Part shown: in pieces, positions 42,561-52,480 of the stretch
How the letters are laid out: every line of letters begins with the position of its first letter
Position numbering within the stretch: position 1 is the first letter of the stretch
Assembly (NCBI GenBank): GCA_013407085.1
Contig: JACCGJ010008706.1
Coordinates: forward strand, 17,872-81,871
DNA length: 64,000 bases
Origin: Atriophallophorus winterbourni
Lineage: Eukaryota; Platyhelminthes; Trematoda; Plagiorchiida; Microphallidae
Reading direction: 5' to 3'
Made by a program: the position numbers and the translations under genes
The notes under the pieces: generated by a model
What the model saw: only the letters and a program-made list of their open reading frames with translations
Database searches by the model: none
What the model was told of the DNA's origin: nothing

Positions 42561-43789
42561 TATAGAATAACCTAGGACTGATTAGTCAAATATTATTTAC
42601 GAAACAATGAACATTTTCTTACCGCGATAAAGCTCGCATTGATATCTAATTAAGGAATTGATCACGGAAAAATTTCGTTTCAGCTGACAATTATTGAAAT
42701 GTTGCTTCCATCTATTCTATTCTTTAACAGTAATTTCTTTACACATTGGATTTGGCAATAGGAAATCCTAACTCTACATGCCAATATTACACCACGATAT
42801 GGCGAGAACAATTCGATTATGCGATAGAGGTCAAGTTGCACTTGATTTGTAAATAATTTCGTTTGATCTTGCCGACCTGACCGTGGTAATCGTTGCATGC
42901 TTCGATAAAATTACACTTGCGTTTCTAGCTTAAATGTTAGTAGACCAACCGCTAAAGCTGTAACTGCGAAATAAAATGTTGTTGAAAACCATTTTATGCT
43001 TAATCATGGGTTAGTTTTGACTTTTTGTACGCCCATAGCCTATGGTAAATTCATAATTCAAGAAAATTAATAAGTTTTAATAATCAAGAATAGTTGCTTG
43101 TCTATGTAGCACTAGGTTCGTAGTAATGGTCTATTGAACAGCTTTCACAAGGATACGGATCAGCGTGATTTTCGTTCAGTGAACGATATCCGGAATTTCA
43201 TATCCCAAGTTTAAAGCTGACGCTCTACACTATGCCATTAAAATGTCAAATGTTCACTTTCTAATTGCAATTTCTTCAAATTTGCGACCTTGATGTTTGA
43301 CCTTGACATCCTTGGCGACGCAGTTAATTTGAAATTAACCTGAAGAGATCGCTTTTGAATTTATAATTAGTTCACATTGTCAAGGAGAAGTTAATCTCGT
43401 TTAGAACCGATGTTTCGGTATTGACTTCAGCCAAGTAGACTCATTGTATATGATGCAAAACACAAGTTAAATTGTATTCTGTAAGAAAACTTATTGCCAT
43501 TTGTCAAATTGTAGGGATTTGGAGAGGATGAAAATTTCTTCAGGGTTTTTCTGTTAAAATTCTAATCAACTTGTTTACCAATGCTTCGGGAATACTCGAT
43601 CTGATTCCATAAAACGTCATACAACGTTCCGTATTCAATTGTCCATTGTGGGCAAATACGGTAAGTTAATTATTTCCAAATTTAATCACTCGCAAATTCC
43701 TCAACGTTAATTCGTTGACCAAATGACAAAGAATAAAAGCCGCGCTAAGTTTAAGTTGTAGATCCATGGTTGAAAAAGCACTTAACTTT
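42561..43789. other. Mostly unrecognised; faint LINE-R trace
   Basis: A weak LINE-R-like stretch near 43205-43255 (GCTGACGCTCTACACTATGC, compare GACGACGCTTTACACAATGC). Otherwise nothing. Confidence 0.3.
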
Positions 43790-44830
43790 ACAATAACGAC
43801 AGACTCATAATATAGGGACATATGTTTATATATGTATAAATGTATAGTATAGTTGTATTTATAGTTTCTAATAGTTTAGGACAAAATCAGGGTACCGTTT
43901 AATAACGTCGTGAAGTTTTGTTTTCGAATATAGCTAAACTGTTTAAGTTAAACCGAATCGGCAGGTATGGAATTCCGAACAAAACACATACGCGATGAAT
44001 TAAAACACCATGAAGTCGAAATTTGCTATAAGATCGAAGACAGAATAACTTATCCAGGCGATGAAAAACACTACTAAGATTTTCGTATGCAAGGATAAGA
44101 TCGCCTAGCGTTCTCCTTTGTAAAAGCGTCCTCAGATCCTATCGTCTGATTCGCTCGAGATTAGGCATACATTTTCAAACTATGACAAGCTTGGAACCTC
44201 TCAGATATAAGCGGTTCAGAAGTAAAATATCTTCACGTATCCATTGTTTCCAGGTTTGACAGGAGGGTCTAGAACCGGGTGTTTCGAATTATTTATCATG
44301 AGAGGAAAATAACCCACTTGAAATCTTCCAAATATCCACTGTAACATGCCTATCAGCAAATAGGCGCGTTTTTTTGCAAACCTTCGTATTGTATTTCAAA
44401 GTACCAGAAATCCAGAAACCTAGAACCTTCGCTTTCACTCTGGATTGCAAGATGTGGTCTTCGAGGTCGTATCGGTAGGATAAGCTTGGATCGCAGCCGA
44501 TCTGCTTGATCTTAGACATTTGTATATTCGAAGTCAGCTTACTTTCTGACTTCCAATCGTGAAATTTATTTCAGTCGTTTTCTAATAATAAACAATCGCC
44601 GACGTTGCTGGTTTGTTTCCATATTTTTATATCAGCAACAACCAGAACCATCTTGCTGTCGGTCGTTGTTGGTAAATACTTCATCTGAACCAGTAACAGT
44701 TTTGGTCCATGTACAGATCTGTGTGCAACACCCTTAGTGACGTCGATTTGCTTCGACATTCGGCTATCTATACGAGCTCTGATTTATCTGTTGCTAATCG
44801 AATATCGTTATTATCTCACTGTAACAAACC
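43790..44830 (-). mobile_element. LINE-C copy, 5'-truncated and decayed
   Basis: Minus strand, about 1 kb. 44759-44571: IDVTKGVAHRSVHGPKLLLV (family IDVTSGVPQGSVLGPLLF) and VLVVADIKIWKQTSNVGDCL (FADDIKIW with the first catalytic Asp changed to A: V-A-D). 44519-44289: SRVKAKVLGFWISGTLKYNT (LGVWI box). 44290-44100 corresponds to the AAQAWTPW and RRMRGD regions. Confidence 0.75.
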
Positions 44831-45989
44831 TGTCGGTGAGGGCTGTAACTTTGACTTCATTTGACAATCAATTTCATGCAAGCTGGTTGGATTTGACCCC
44901 TTCCATTTAATGCGTATTTCACCGACCATGAAAATTTCCAAAATTTTTAAAATCCGCCACCGTTGAGTATCTATTTAAAAAGATATTGTCACTCGAATCG
45001 TCTTCATACATACGTCTATTCGTAGAGCGATTTTTTACGCTTTTAAATGTGTTGTTTATAGATTGTCCAGCGATTCTCTTCCGTTGTGTTCTTTCACAGT
45101 GTAATGTTCTGTATATCATTCTAGTGCTCATGAAAGCTACTCATTGACAGTAAATAACAGACACCTTCAAAGTTACATTCACTATTATTCGGAACCACTG
45201 CTATCACACCAGTGACCAACATGCCAGGTTTAATTTAATTAGAAATATCATATTCTTAGAATGTGAACATTCTAGAATAGAATCGAATTTCTGCAAGAAA
45301 TTTAAATTGTTCGCGCAGAGTTCGGGAAATGTGTTCAAGGCGCAAAGTTTGTTATCAAAAAAAATCCGGAAGTATTTCATTTGTGAATAATTTATCCGAC
45401 GGAAGTCGAACAAGCTTTATATGAATTATTCATTACGGGTTTGTCTTTAACAAGTTGTTTTCATGCTACAACGAATGGTAACAGTAACATTTGTGATTTG
45501 AATGGAAGGATAATAAAACACAATTTTCGTGAATCCCAATACTGCTTGAATAATCCATGGCTTTAGTGGTTAATCGAAACTAAGGGTGTCTATTACATAT
45601 GATACGTTGATATTGTCTGCGTATAAAGTACTGATTTATGAATCAACATTCCAATGTTACTATTTCTAATCATTTTGAATAGAGCTGCACATTCTGTTGA
45701 ATCGAAAATATTGGTCGTGCCAACATTATCCGACAGTAACAACTTGTGGATCTTGATAATATTGTCCCTACCTGATGTCAGCAAACCACACTTCAATTTT
45801 CGGCTAATGTTTTCCATTTAACACATGTAAAACTCTTATCAGAACTGAGGTGTTTCTCTTACAAGCATGCAAACGATGTTAAGGCATCAATACTTAAAAG
45901 CTTTGAATATCTATGCAGCTGGATCTTTGTTTGTGTTTGTGTGAAGGAGCAGATCCCACAAGGTGTAGGCAGTGTTTGATAAAATTCAA
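44831..45989. other. No recognisable gene
   Basis: Open frames of 69-74 codons on the minus strand have no motif. Confidence 0.35.
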
Positions 45990-46463
45990 AAATTTGACAT
46001 AACACGTTGTTCAACTATTCACACGACTACCACCACGAACAAGCCGGAGTCATAACTATACAGTACTTATTCCCGACTCGAGGCTGAACTGTCGAAGGTA
46101 TTTTCATTCTGTACGTGTATGTTTTACTTGGAACTCCCTACCCCGTAACGTTGCACATTCACCCAACTTGGATATATTCAAATCGAACTTAGACAACTTC
46201 ATGTTGACCAATCCAAACATTGAAACAATATATTCTGCATCATAAAGCTTTGAACCAATGCATCCAAGTAAACTATACATATTTACCCTATCAAACCGGT
46301 TGAAAACAATTTCTGCTCTATGTATTTTTACGTGATTCCTGAACTAATCAGTAGGCAAACAAACCCCGTTTTACTACCTATGTTATTTGTAATTCGCATA
46401 TTATTCTGTGGTTTTTGTAAAGCTATGTGCTTTTAAGACCATTAAATTGAATTGAATTGAATT
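45990..46463 (+). mobile_element. LINE-C 3' end with ATTGA tail
   Basis: Plus strand. SRLNCRRYFHSVRVCFTWNS and LPRNVAHSPNLDIFKSNLDN near 46075-46205 are the LINE-C C-terminus, followed by 3' UTR ending TTTTAAGACCATTAAATTGA and ATTGA repeats at about 46444-46463. Short tandem-repeat 3' tails in place of poly(A) are a CR1-clade trait. Confidence 0.8.
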
Positions 46464-46997
46464 ATTACCATTTAATTGAACTGTTTTGTTGCTAATATAA
46501 ATAGGGCAAACGGATAATTCACTTTAGATCTAACGCCATACAAGCAAGTGTACGTTAGGCTAACGTGCATACTAAAGTTTAACATGAGAGAATTGCATCT
46601 AGATACACGTTTTAACTTTACGAAGGTTTGCATATTTAATACTTGCTAACTGAATATTGTTAAAATAGCGTTGCATCATTTGCCATGCAGATTAGTCCAT
46701 GAAAGTTTTAATTAAATTTTCTGGATTCAAAAAAATCGTTTCTTTACTGACAAGTTTGTAATTGCGTAATATGAAAAGTTGTGACTAAAAGTTGAAGGAT
46801 ATTCCGTATGTGCAGAAAACAAGAATGTATAGTGAGTCATCTCATGAAGGTCTTTTACCATGTTTGGGAACCAACAAGAACGTAGTATGTTAACCCCAAA
46901 TTAGGAAGAGATTTTCCCATAGTAATCTTATCTCCATTTAATGATGCTGTGTTACATAAAGACCCGCAAATTCTTCACTATGTAAACAGTCATGCGC
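46464..46997. other. No recognisable gene
   Basis: AT-rich interval. Confidence 0.35.
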
Positions 46998-47384
46998 ATT
47001 TTTAGTTAGGACGATACAGCAAGTGTAGCTCACTCTCATTAGCAGCTCCAGTCTATAATTGACTGTTTTTCGTCAGCATGTAAATACGTTTTGCTACAAA
47101 TCAGCATGATTGAAACCAAAGTTCCAGTTGAAGAGACTGTATGGACTCCCATCATCATTGCTGGAAACTGTCAGCTGAAACCGGTTCACCATTGTTGATA
47201 ACACATCACTAGACAGCACCTCTGCTGCCATTCTGTACAGTTTGAAACCTGAACCGCAAGTGGAGAGTAAAAAGAAACATGATGGTATACAGCACGTGCG
47301 TACTAGATGTGACCCGGAAGATGCACGCAACACACAAATGGAAGCTGAATATAAAGTGCTCATTTACATGCATTTCCATCACAT

Positions 47385-47438
47385 ACTACCATCGACCGGT
47401 TTCGTGCTGTTTGAACTCATCAGGTAGGGATAGTGAGT
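47385..47438 (-). ncRNA. Hammerhead ribozyme, core intact (HamB)
   Basis: Minus strand: CTGATGA (plus 47417-47423), stem II GTTC-AAACA-GCAC with one mismatch, GAAA (plus 47400-47403), CCGGTC then GATGG. Conserved core and cleavage site are complete; stem I is weakened by an A opposite A. Confidence 0.7.
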
Positions 47439-47616
47439 TCACGATCCGCATGCGCTTGATACAGTGGAGAAATAGTAAAAAGTAACGTTTGTATGCTACT
47501 GTTGGATAAGGCTTGTAGGACCAACCTGTTCAATCATATGTGTCCAAGCACATGTATAATGAGGTTAAACACAGAGCCATTAACAAAATACTCATTTACA
47601 TGCATTTCCATCACAC

Positions 47617-47668
47617 ACACTCCACGACAGTTTTCTTGCTGTTTGGACACATCAGGTAGGCATAGTAC
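47617..47668 (-). ncRNA. Hammerhead ribozyme, decayed (HamB)
   Basis: Minus strand: CTGATGT, stem II lost at one pair (GTCCAAACAGCAA), GAAA, then ACTGTC. The stem III palindrome is broken. Inactive. Confidence 0.55.
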
Positions 47669-47913
47669 AATCAGAATCCTCATGCGCTAGAAACAGTGGA
47701 GGAATGGTAAATAAGTTGCGCTGGTATGCCCATGTTGGAAGCTCAAGAGTTTCTATTTACGAAACATACGTCTTATCTTGAATATGTCGTGAATGGATAA
47801 ATTAATGCACACCAAAGTCCTTTCAAGAACTAGCCAACAGCGCATGTTCACTCTTCTACAACAGCGCCCACTACGGCGTCTGCGTCATGATTACAGAATA
47901 AAAATTGTCTAAA

Positions 47914-48012
47914 AAAACCCATTTGTATACATCCCCATCACACACATCCCACGACCGGTTTCGTGCTGTTTGCATTCATCAGCTAGGGACTGTAGGATCA
48001 GGATCCGCATGC
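47914..48012 (-). repeat. HamB partial unit inserted in LINE-R
   Basis: About 100 bp of HamB in minus orientation between the LINE-R segments matching LENGRI (left) and IPKDL (right): CCCATTTGTATACATCCCCA to GGATCCGCATGC. A plain target duplication is not clear. Confidence 0.75.
47945..47999 (-). ncRNA. Hammerhead ribozyme, core intact (HamB)
   Basis: Minus strand: CTGATGA (plus 47976-47982), stem II TGC-AAACA-GCA, GAAA (plus 47959-47962), CCGGTC and stem I strand GTGGGA. A C to G change next to CUGAUGA removes the innermost stem I pair; the rest of the fold is complete. Confidence 0.7.
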
Positions 48013-48390
48013 GGATGTTCCAAAGGATCTAATCTATGGTTAGCTGGAATCAGTAAGTCTACTTTGGTCAGACAGAAATTGTGATACCAAGACGTTTGCA
48101 ATAGAAATATGAAATCTCTCAATATTGAAGAATTTGATCTTGACAGATCAAGGTGTAAATCTTCATGTTCAAGCTGTTAAAGAGCAGTCATTTCTTGGTT
48201 GCTGTAAACAGATCATGCCGCGGGCGTGCAACTGACTCGAATTGACCGCTATGAGCGCTTCTGGAGAGATTTTCACTCCCAAATCGGATAGTTTAATCAT
48301 TCTACAAATGTTGCTAAGCATAAAACCATCTTGCATTTGTGATGTACATCCTTTGTCGATATCGACCGAAGGAGGCCAAAAATAAAATAA

Positions 48391-49344
48391 AGCTGTCGTT
48401 AAAAATGCAGTATTGCGCACTGTTTTCTACCAACTTTTCCTTTACCTCGTTTTAAATACATTACCTTTTCACATTTTCTTGATAACCGTTCATACCTAAT
48501 GTGGAGTAAATCTGTCACAATTAATTGGTAAATACCACTGGCGATACAAACAAATTGTATTGTTTCTTAGATAGAAGACTCTAATTCGTCATTTAGTCAA
48601 TAATAATTGTGCTTGAAAAAATAAATATATTTTCAACGTTTCGTTAGTAATAATTCACACGCGTTTTCTCACAGAATACTCAATAAATAAGAATCAGTCT
48701 TCCTTTTTAACAATGTAATCTGAATACATAATTACCCCAAATTTGAAACTTGCAAAATATATGAAAAGAAGTATCAAAATCTAAAAGTCTAAGAGTAAAC
48801 CAAATATGTTTTCGAGAAAATTTTATATTTATAAATAATTCGATCACATCTCGTAAATTTTCACCAAATACGAGAATTTAATTTACGGAATAAATTATCA
48901 TAATAAATAACAAGTTGCATTATTTTTCGAAACAATTCCCATAACTGTTACTCCGTGAAATCGAGTTTTGGTGGTTAAAAGCGAATAGTTTTTTATGAAT
49001 TTTGGAACAGTAAATCTTCCAGCGTTTTATTTAAAACGTCTCACGAAATTTACACATTTATACTCACTCGTAAACTGATTCATCAATTGAGATTCCACAG
49101 TTGGATGACATATGAACCGGAAAAAGTTGCCAACACAGACAGAAGAATGTATCACCCGATTTCTGGTTGAAAGTCAATGGTTACATTTCTAGACAATGAA
49201 AAATGTCATTATTAATGTTTCTCAAATTAAAAACACTTCTTTCATATTCTAGTTATGAATTATAAAGTTTACGAAATGCCGATGAATCAATGAACTATGT
49301 TCGAACATGTTCGATGTGAGAATTACGGAATAATATAAACAAAG
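48391..49344. other. No recognisable gene
   Basis: AT-rich, nothing supported. Confidence 0.4.
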
Positions 49345-49580
49345 GTATACAAGAATGAAACTGGTTCGTACAACGAATTACGTTGATCGAAAAATGATTC
49401 TTGTTCAATTACTCAAAGTGTTTATAAGCAAACCATATTTAACACGGGCATACGAGTATATCTATTTGTATCACTTTACTACTGTTCAAGGCTCTCTAAA
49501 CGCGATCTTACTGTATCCACCTGATAAAAGCAAACAGCCAGAAAGCGTTTGTGGTGTGTAAGTATTGGGCGATACGGAAT
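49345..49580. repeat. HamA repeat, inverted then plus
   Basis: 49345-49430 is minus orientation (TTCGTACAACGAATTACG, TGATTCTTGTTCAATTACTC), then plus from about 49440 through the conserved GTTCAAGGCTCTCTAAACGC block and ribozyme to GTGGTGTGTAAG. Same minus-to-plus switch as at 4920 and 7948. Confidence 0.75.
49508..49563 (+). ncRNA. Hammerhead ribozyme, one core change (HamA)
   Basis: Stem I fully paired: CTTAC with GTAAG and CCAC with GTGG. Core CTGATAA (49521-49527), stem II AGC-AAACA-GCC, GAAA (49541-49544), then GCGTTT; the CCGG of stem III is lost. Confidence 0.65.
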
Positions 49581-49859
49581 TATATGTTGAATCGCAGGAG
49601 TATTTAGGTATAAGATCTCATCTGAAAATGAAATGAATAATTTCGGTTTAGGTTCTAACGCATTGCAGATGCTTACACAAAAATCAATACTATTCATGTT
49701 TGTAAGATGTAAGAAACGCCCACTATTAGCGTTGTCAGCCTTCACTGCACCTAAATTGCCCCGACTGAGAAAGGGGTTCTTCAAGGGGCAATGATATATC
49801 CCTTCTTTTTTCTGCATACCTGACTGTGCTTCCACAGACGCTCTCGACTATCACTTTGA

Positions 49860-50690
49860 CGTAGTTCTTGGATGTGTATTACCCAAAACGTTCTTCAAAT
49901 CCGCTATCTTCTACTTTAGATGAAACTACTACATGGTTAAAAGAGGGATATCTCTCTTTAAATCCTGAAAAATATATGCAACTTGTGTTCACTAACATTC
50001 ATGGCGAATGTCGCGAAGTATTTCGCACTAATCTTTCTTTATCTAGAATTAAGTCCTCAGACCTGACTAGAGGTAAATATGTCAAGTGTCTAGGTGTCAC
50101 CATAATCGGCAAACTTACTTGAGCCAATCATCTAAATACTCGACTAACTAAAGTTAGTAGGCTTTCGCTTTATGCTCTTCGTTTTCATTCTCTCGGCGTT
50201 GTGTCTAAACTAATGTCTCACTTCATAAGCTCTTGTATATTCCTATATATTCTGTAATGCTTACCCGCTAGTTTCCCAGCACTTCTTTCAAACGTTGCTC
50301 AAACGTTGCATCAGTATCGTATCGCGCGCAAGCTCTATGCTTTACAAGGATGTTCTTGAAAAAATTCTGAAACAACATGGTTCCACTTGCGATTGGCTTA
50401 TAAATACTATCCTCAATGATATTTCTCATCCGCTGCATGAGGATCTACTTCGGAGTCAAGCTTTTTCAAAGACTCGATCAAAACGCATAATACTTCATGT
50501 CAGACAGCCTTCATATCGAACGTTATTTATCCTATTTTCTTAACAGTCCGATTCAGGAGGAACAATCTCTTTCGGGCTGCAACAGTATCTTCTTAGAAGT
50601 CAAGCTTCTTCCATGACTCGATCGAAACGCATAATACTTCATGTTAGACCGCCTTTATATCAGAGGTCATTTATCATATTTTCTTTACGA
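49860..50690 (+). mobile_element. LINE-J copy with local duplication
   Basis: Plus strand. 49868-50122: TTTWLKEGYLSLNPEKYMQL, CLGVTIIGKLTW (LGV box). After a stop: NHLNTRLTKVSRLSLYALRF. 50295-50543: DWLINTILNDISHPLHEDLL and RSQAFSKTRSKRIILHVRQP, the C-terminus. A second copy of the last 95 bp (50591-50690, again with KRIILHVR) follows after a 45 bp LINE-R scrap. No RT catalytic box is visible. Confidence 0.7.
50541..50585 (-). mobile_element. LINE-R scrap between LINE-J duplicates
   Basis: ACAGTCCGATTCAGGAGGAA then CAATCTCTTTCGGGCTGC matches the LINE-R zinc-finger segment (minus). Only about 45 bp, sitting exactly between two copies of the LINE-J C-terminus. Confidence 0.6.
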
Positions 50691-50791
50691 TACCACTGCC
50701 AATGGGAAATACTTATCGAATAATTACGGTCAAACTTATCTCTTTGATATCATGTATGTGTAGTTATGTCATGTGTACATTTTTGATTATA

Positions 50792-50845
50792 CAGGGTGTC
50801 CCAATAAAATGTATACACACTTAAAATAATTGTAATCATAATGTT
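50792..50845 (+). repeat. Terminal inverted repeat, left
   Basis: CAGGGTGTCCCAATAAAATG and the following 30 bases match the right end in inverted orientation with a handful of differences. Confidence 0.85.
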
Positions 50846-50863
50846 TGTTATTTATTCATTATT

Positions 50864-51494
50864 TCAAATGTTTAAAAATATGTTATAAGTAGATTTTATT
50901 ATTTCACTGTTGTTCTCACACTGAGGTCCATTTTGATCCAGGCACTTCCGACAACGCCAAGCGATGGAATCGCATACATCATGAAATAATTCATGCTCAA
51001 TAGCTTCTCTTGATCCAGCAACTGTTGCAAGTTTCGTATTATAGACTTTCTCTTTTAAGTATCCCCATAAAAAATCAAGTGTTGTGAGGTCCGATGAAAG
51101 GGGAGGATCCAATCCATCTGTTTGACAAGACCTCATCAAGGAAAGACCTAACATTGCGATGGTAATGTGGGGGTGCCCCATCTTGCTGAAAATTATACTG
51201 TTCATCTTTAAAGTCTTCTCTAATGCCTGTAATAACAGACTGCCGCAGCAAGTTTAAGTAAATGGGACCGGTTACAGTAGAGTCACAAAAGAACGGTCCA
51301 ATTAATCCTCTTGATGATATGCCACACCACACTGTAATTTCCGGTAAATTGACTTGATGGTCGACAATAACGTGTGGATTCTCAGGTCCACAATAGGTAC
51401 AATTATGACGGTTAATGTAACCATTTAATTTAAATGTGGCCTCGTCACACCACAACATTTGAAATGATGTAATACTAACAAAAATTATCATCAC
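50864..51494 (-). pseudogene. Tc1/mariner transposase, catalytic part, frameshifted
   Basis: Frame 51494-51075 (139 codons): [20 protein letters not shown] with the first catalytic Asp at residue 17, [19 protein letters not shown], then [20 protein letters not shown] with the second Asp at residue 105, and RWIG. It shifts to the frame of 51205-50864 (from about 51110): [20 protein letters not shown] with the third Asp, and FHDVCDSIAWRCRKCLDQNG. About 30 residues separate the second and third Asp, fewer than usual, so a small deletion accompanies the frameshift. No HTH domain. Cuts and pastes DNA in living relatives; dead here. Confidence 0.88.
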
Positions 51495-51533
51495 AATTAT
51501 TTTAAGTGTATATACATTTTTTGGGACACCCTG
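51481..51533 (-). repeat. Terminal inverted repeat, right
   Basis: Reads CAGGGTGTCCCAAAAAATGT on the minus strand, then TATACACTTAAAATAATTGT, matching the left repeat. Confidence 0.85.
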
Positions 51534-51704
51534 TATGTGTGATTTGTAGTGTTCGATGTGTGTCTTTGTAGCACCAGTCTGAAGCTGGAATTGCCAACAT
51601 CTTCGAATAAAGCTTCATTCTTCCTCTGATGCTGCTTTTAGATATACTCTGCCTATGTTTAAGGCAGGAGTGAAACAATTTCGTCCTAGAACAGATCTGG
51701 TTCA

Positions 51705-51745
51705 GTACAATGAATCATTGAATCAATGAATCAATGAATCATAGT
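51705..51745. repeat. 8-bp tandem repeat tail
   Basis: Imperfect TGAATCAA repeats at 51710-51742. It may be the 3' tail of the LINE-J copy upstream, separated from it by the mariner insertion. Confidence 0.55.
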
Positions 51746-52119
51746 CAATTATATGGAGACATTCCCTACGTTCGTGTTCATCACTTTCAATTTTGTTATT
51801 TAACAGGCAGATGCAAAAAGTGTACGTCTATTTAGAATTGAGAACCATTGGTGACATGTTACGTGAGGCATTGATTACTCAGGATTGACAACTATTGTTC
51901 ACTGCAAATGAGGCATTGGCTATTAATCTTGTAATTTGGGAAAAATCGATAGGATGTTTCGGTTCATACCGTCATAGCTCGATCCCTCAGATTCGACAAA
52001 TTTCGGTGCGTAGCATTTAGGAGAATCTTGACGTTTAAGAAATAAGGTATTCTTCAGTCTGTCACACAAAAAGAGATAGTAAAACATTGGATTAAGGTGA
52101 AGGAAAAAGATTTGTGGGC
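51746..52119. other. No recognisable gene
   Basis: Nothing supported. Confidence 0.35.
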
Positions 52120-52480
52120 AACAACAGTCTTGTTCAGTGGGTGTGCATCATCAGTAGAAATCACTTTGATTAGTCTGTCGCATTAACAGAAGTGACGATC
52201 GACAAAGATGTCTCGAATCACATCCGCGGATACACAACTTAATCTTTCGATAACCTTAATACATTATTTCATTAGCAGATAATCCTTATCCATGACACCG
52301 GGAATATTGTGGGGGGGTACGCAGATGAGGTGTAGAACAATGCGAGATTAAACAAGATGTTCAATTACACTAAGTGAGATGAAGAGGGAACAGAAACGAA
52401 AGCACAGAATGACGGTCGACGCACTTTCAGAATTCAGTGGTCACATGATTGGTTTAGCTATAAATTTCGAACATTGTAAC
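52120..52480 (-). mobile_element. LINE-J fragment
   Basis: Minus strand match to 35000-35370: CAGTGGGTGTGCATCATCAG (HPLHEVL..., compare CAGTGGGTGTGCATTATCAG), TTTGATTAGTCTGTCGCATT, and GGTCACATGATTGG (KWTDHVT region). No open frame remains. Confidence 0.6.

Larger units (their letters stand above)
47347..47735 (-). repeat. HamB tandem insertion with duplicated target
   Basis: About 1.6 HamB units in minus orientation; CGAC of the ribozyme occurs at 47393 and 47625, a 232 bp period. Flanked by TGGAAGCT at 47339-47346 and 47736-47743, continuing as GAAT versus CAAG, so an 8-11 bp target duplication. The LINE-R frame region (RHERKLNSF) is split at this point. Confidence 0.8.
46998..48390 (+). 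mobile_element. LINE-R copy split by two HamB insertions
   Basis: Plus-strand LINE-R from the FADD region (about 47000) through the YSTCVLDVT (family YSVCVLNALLYGSETWT) region, RRLI-type RTYVLS..., LSR..., KDVCNRNMKSLNIEEFDLDR, to the 3' end TCGATATCGACCGAAGGAGG at 48356-48375. HamB elements interrupt it at about 47347-47735 and 47914-48012. The LINE sequence is in register on both sides of each insertion. Confidence 0.8.
50792..51533 (-). mobile_element. Tc1/mariner-like element, internally deleted
   Basis: 742 bp DNA transposon with near-perfect terminal inverted repeats of about 50 bp beginning CAGGGTGTCCCAA at both ends, flanked by TA at 50790-50791 and 51534-51535, the signature target duplication of the IS630/Tc1/mariner superfamily. 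Full-length members are about 1.3 kb. Here the TIR runs almost straight into the first catalytic motif, so the whole N-terminal DNA-binding part is missing. Only DNA transposon seen in the window. Confidence 0.9.

Noticed and set aside
43205..43255. LINE-R fragment
   Set aside because: Only about 20 bases align well; listed as a trace within an unassigned interval rather than as a feature.
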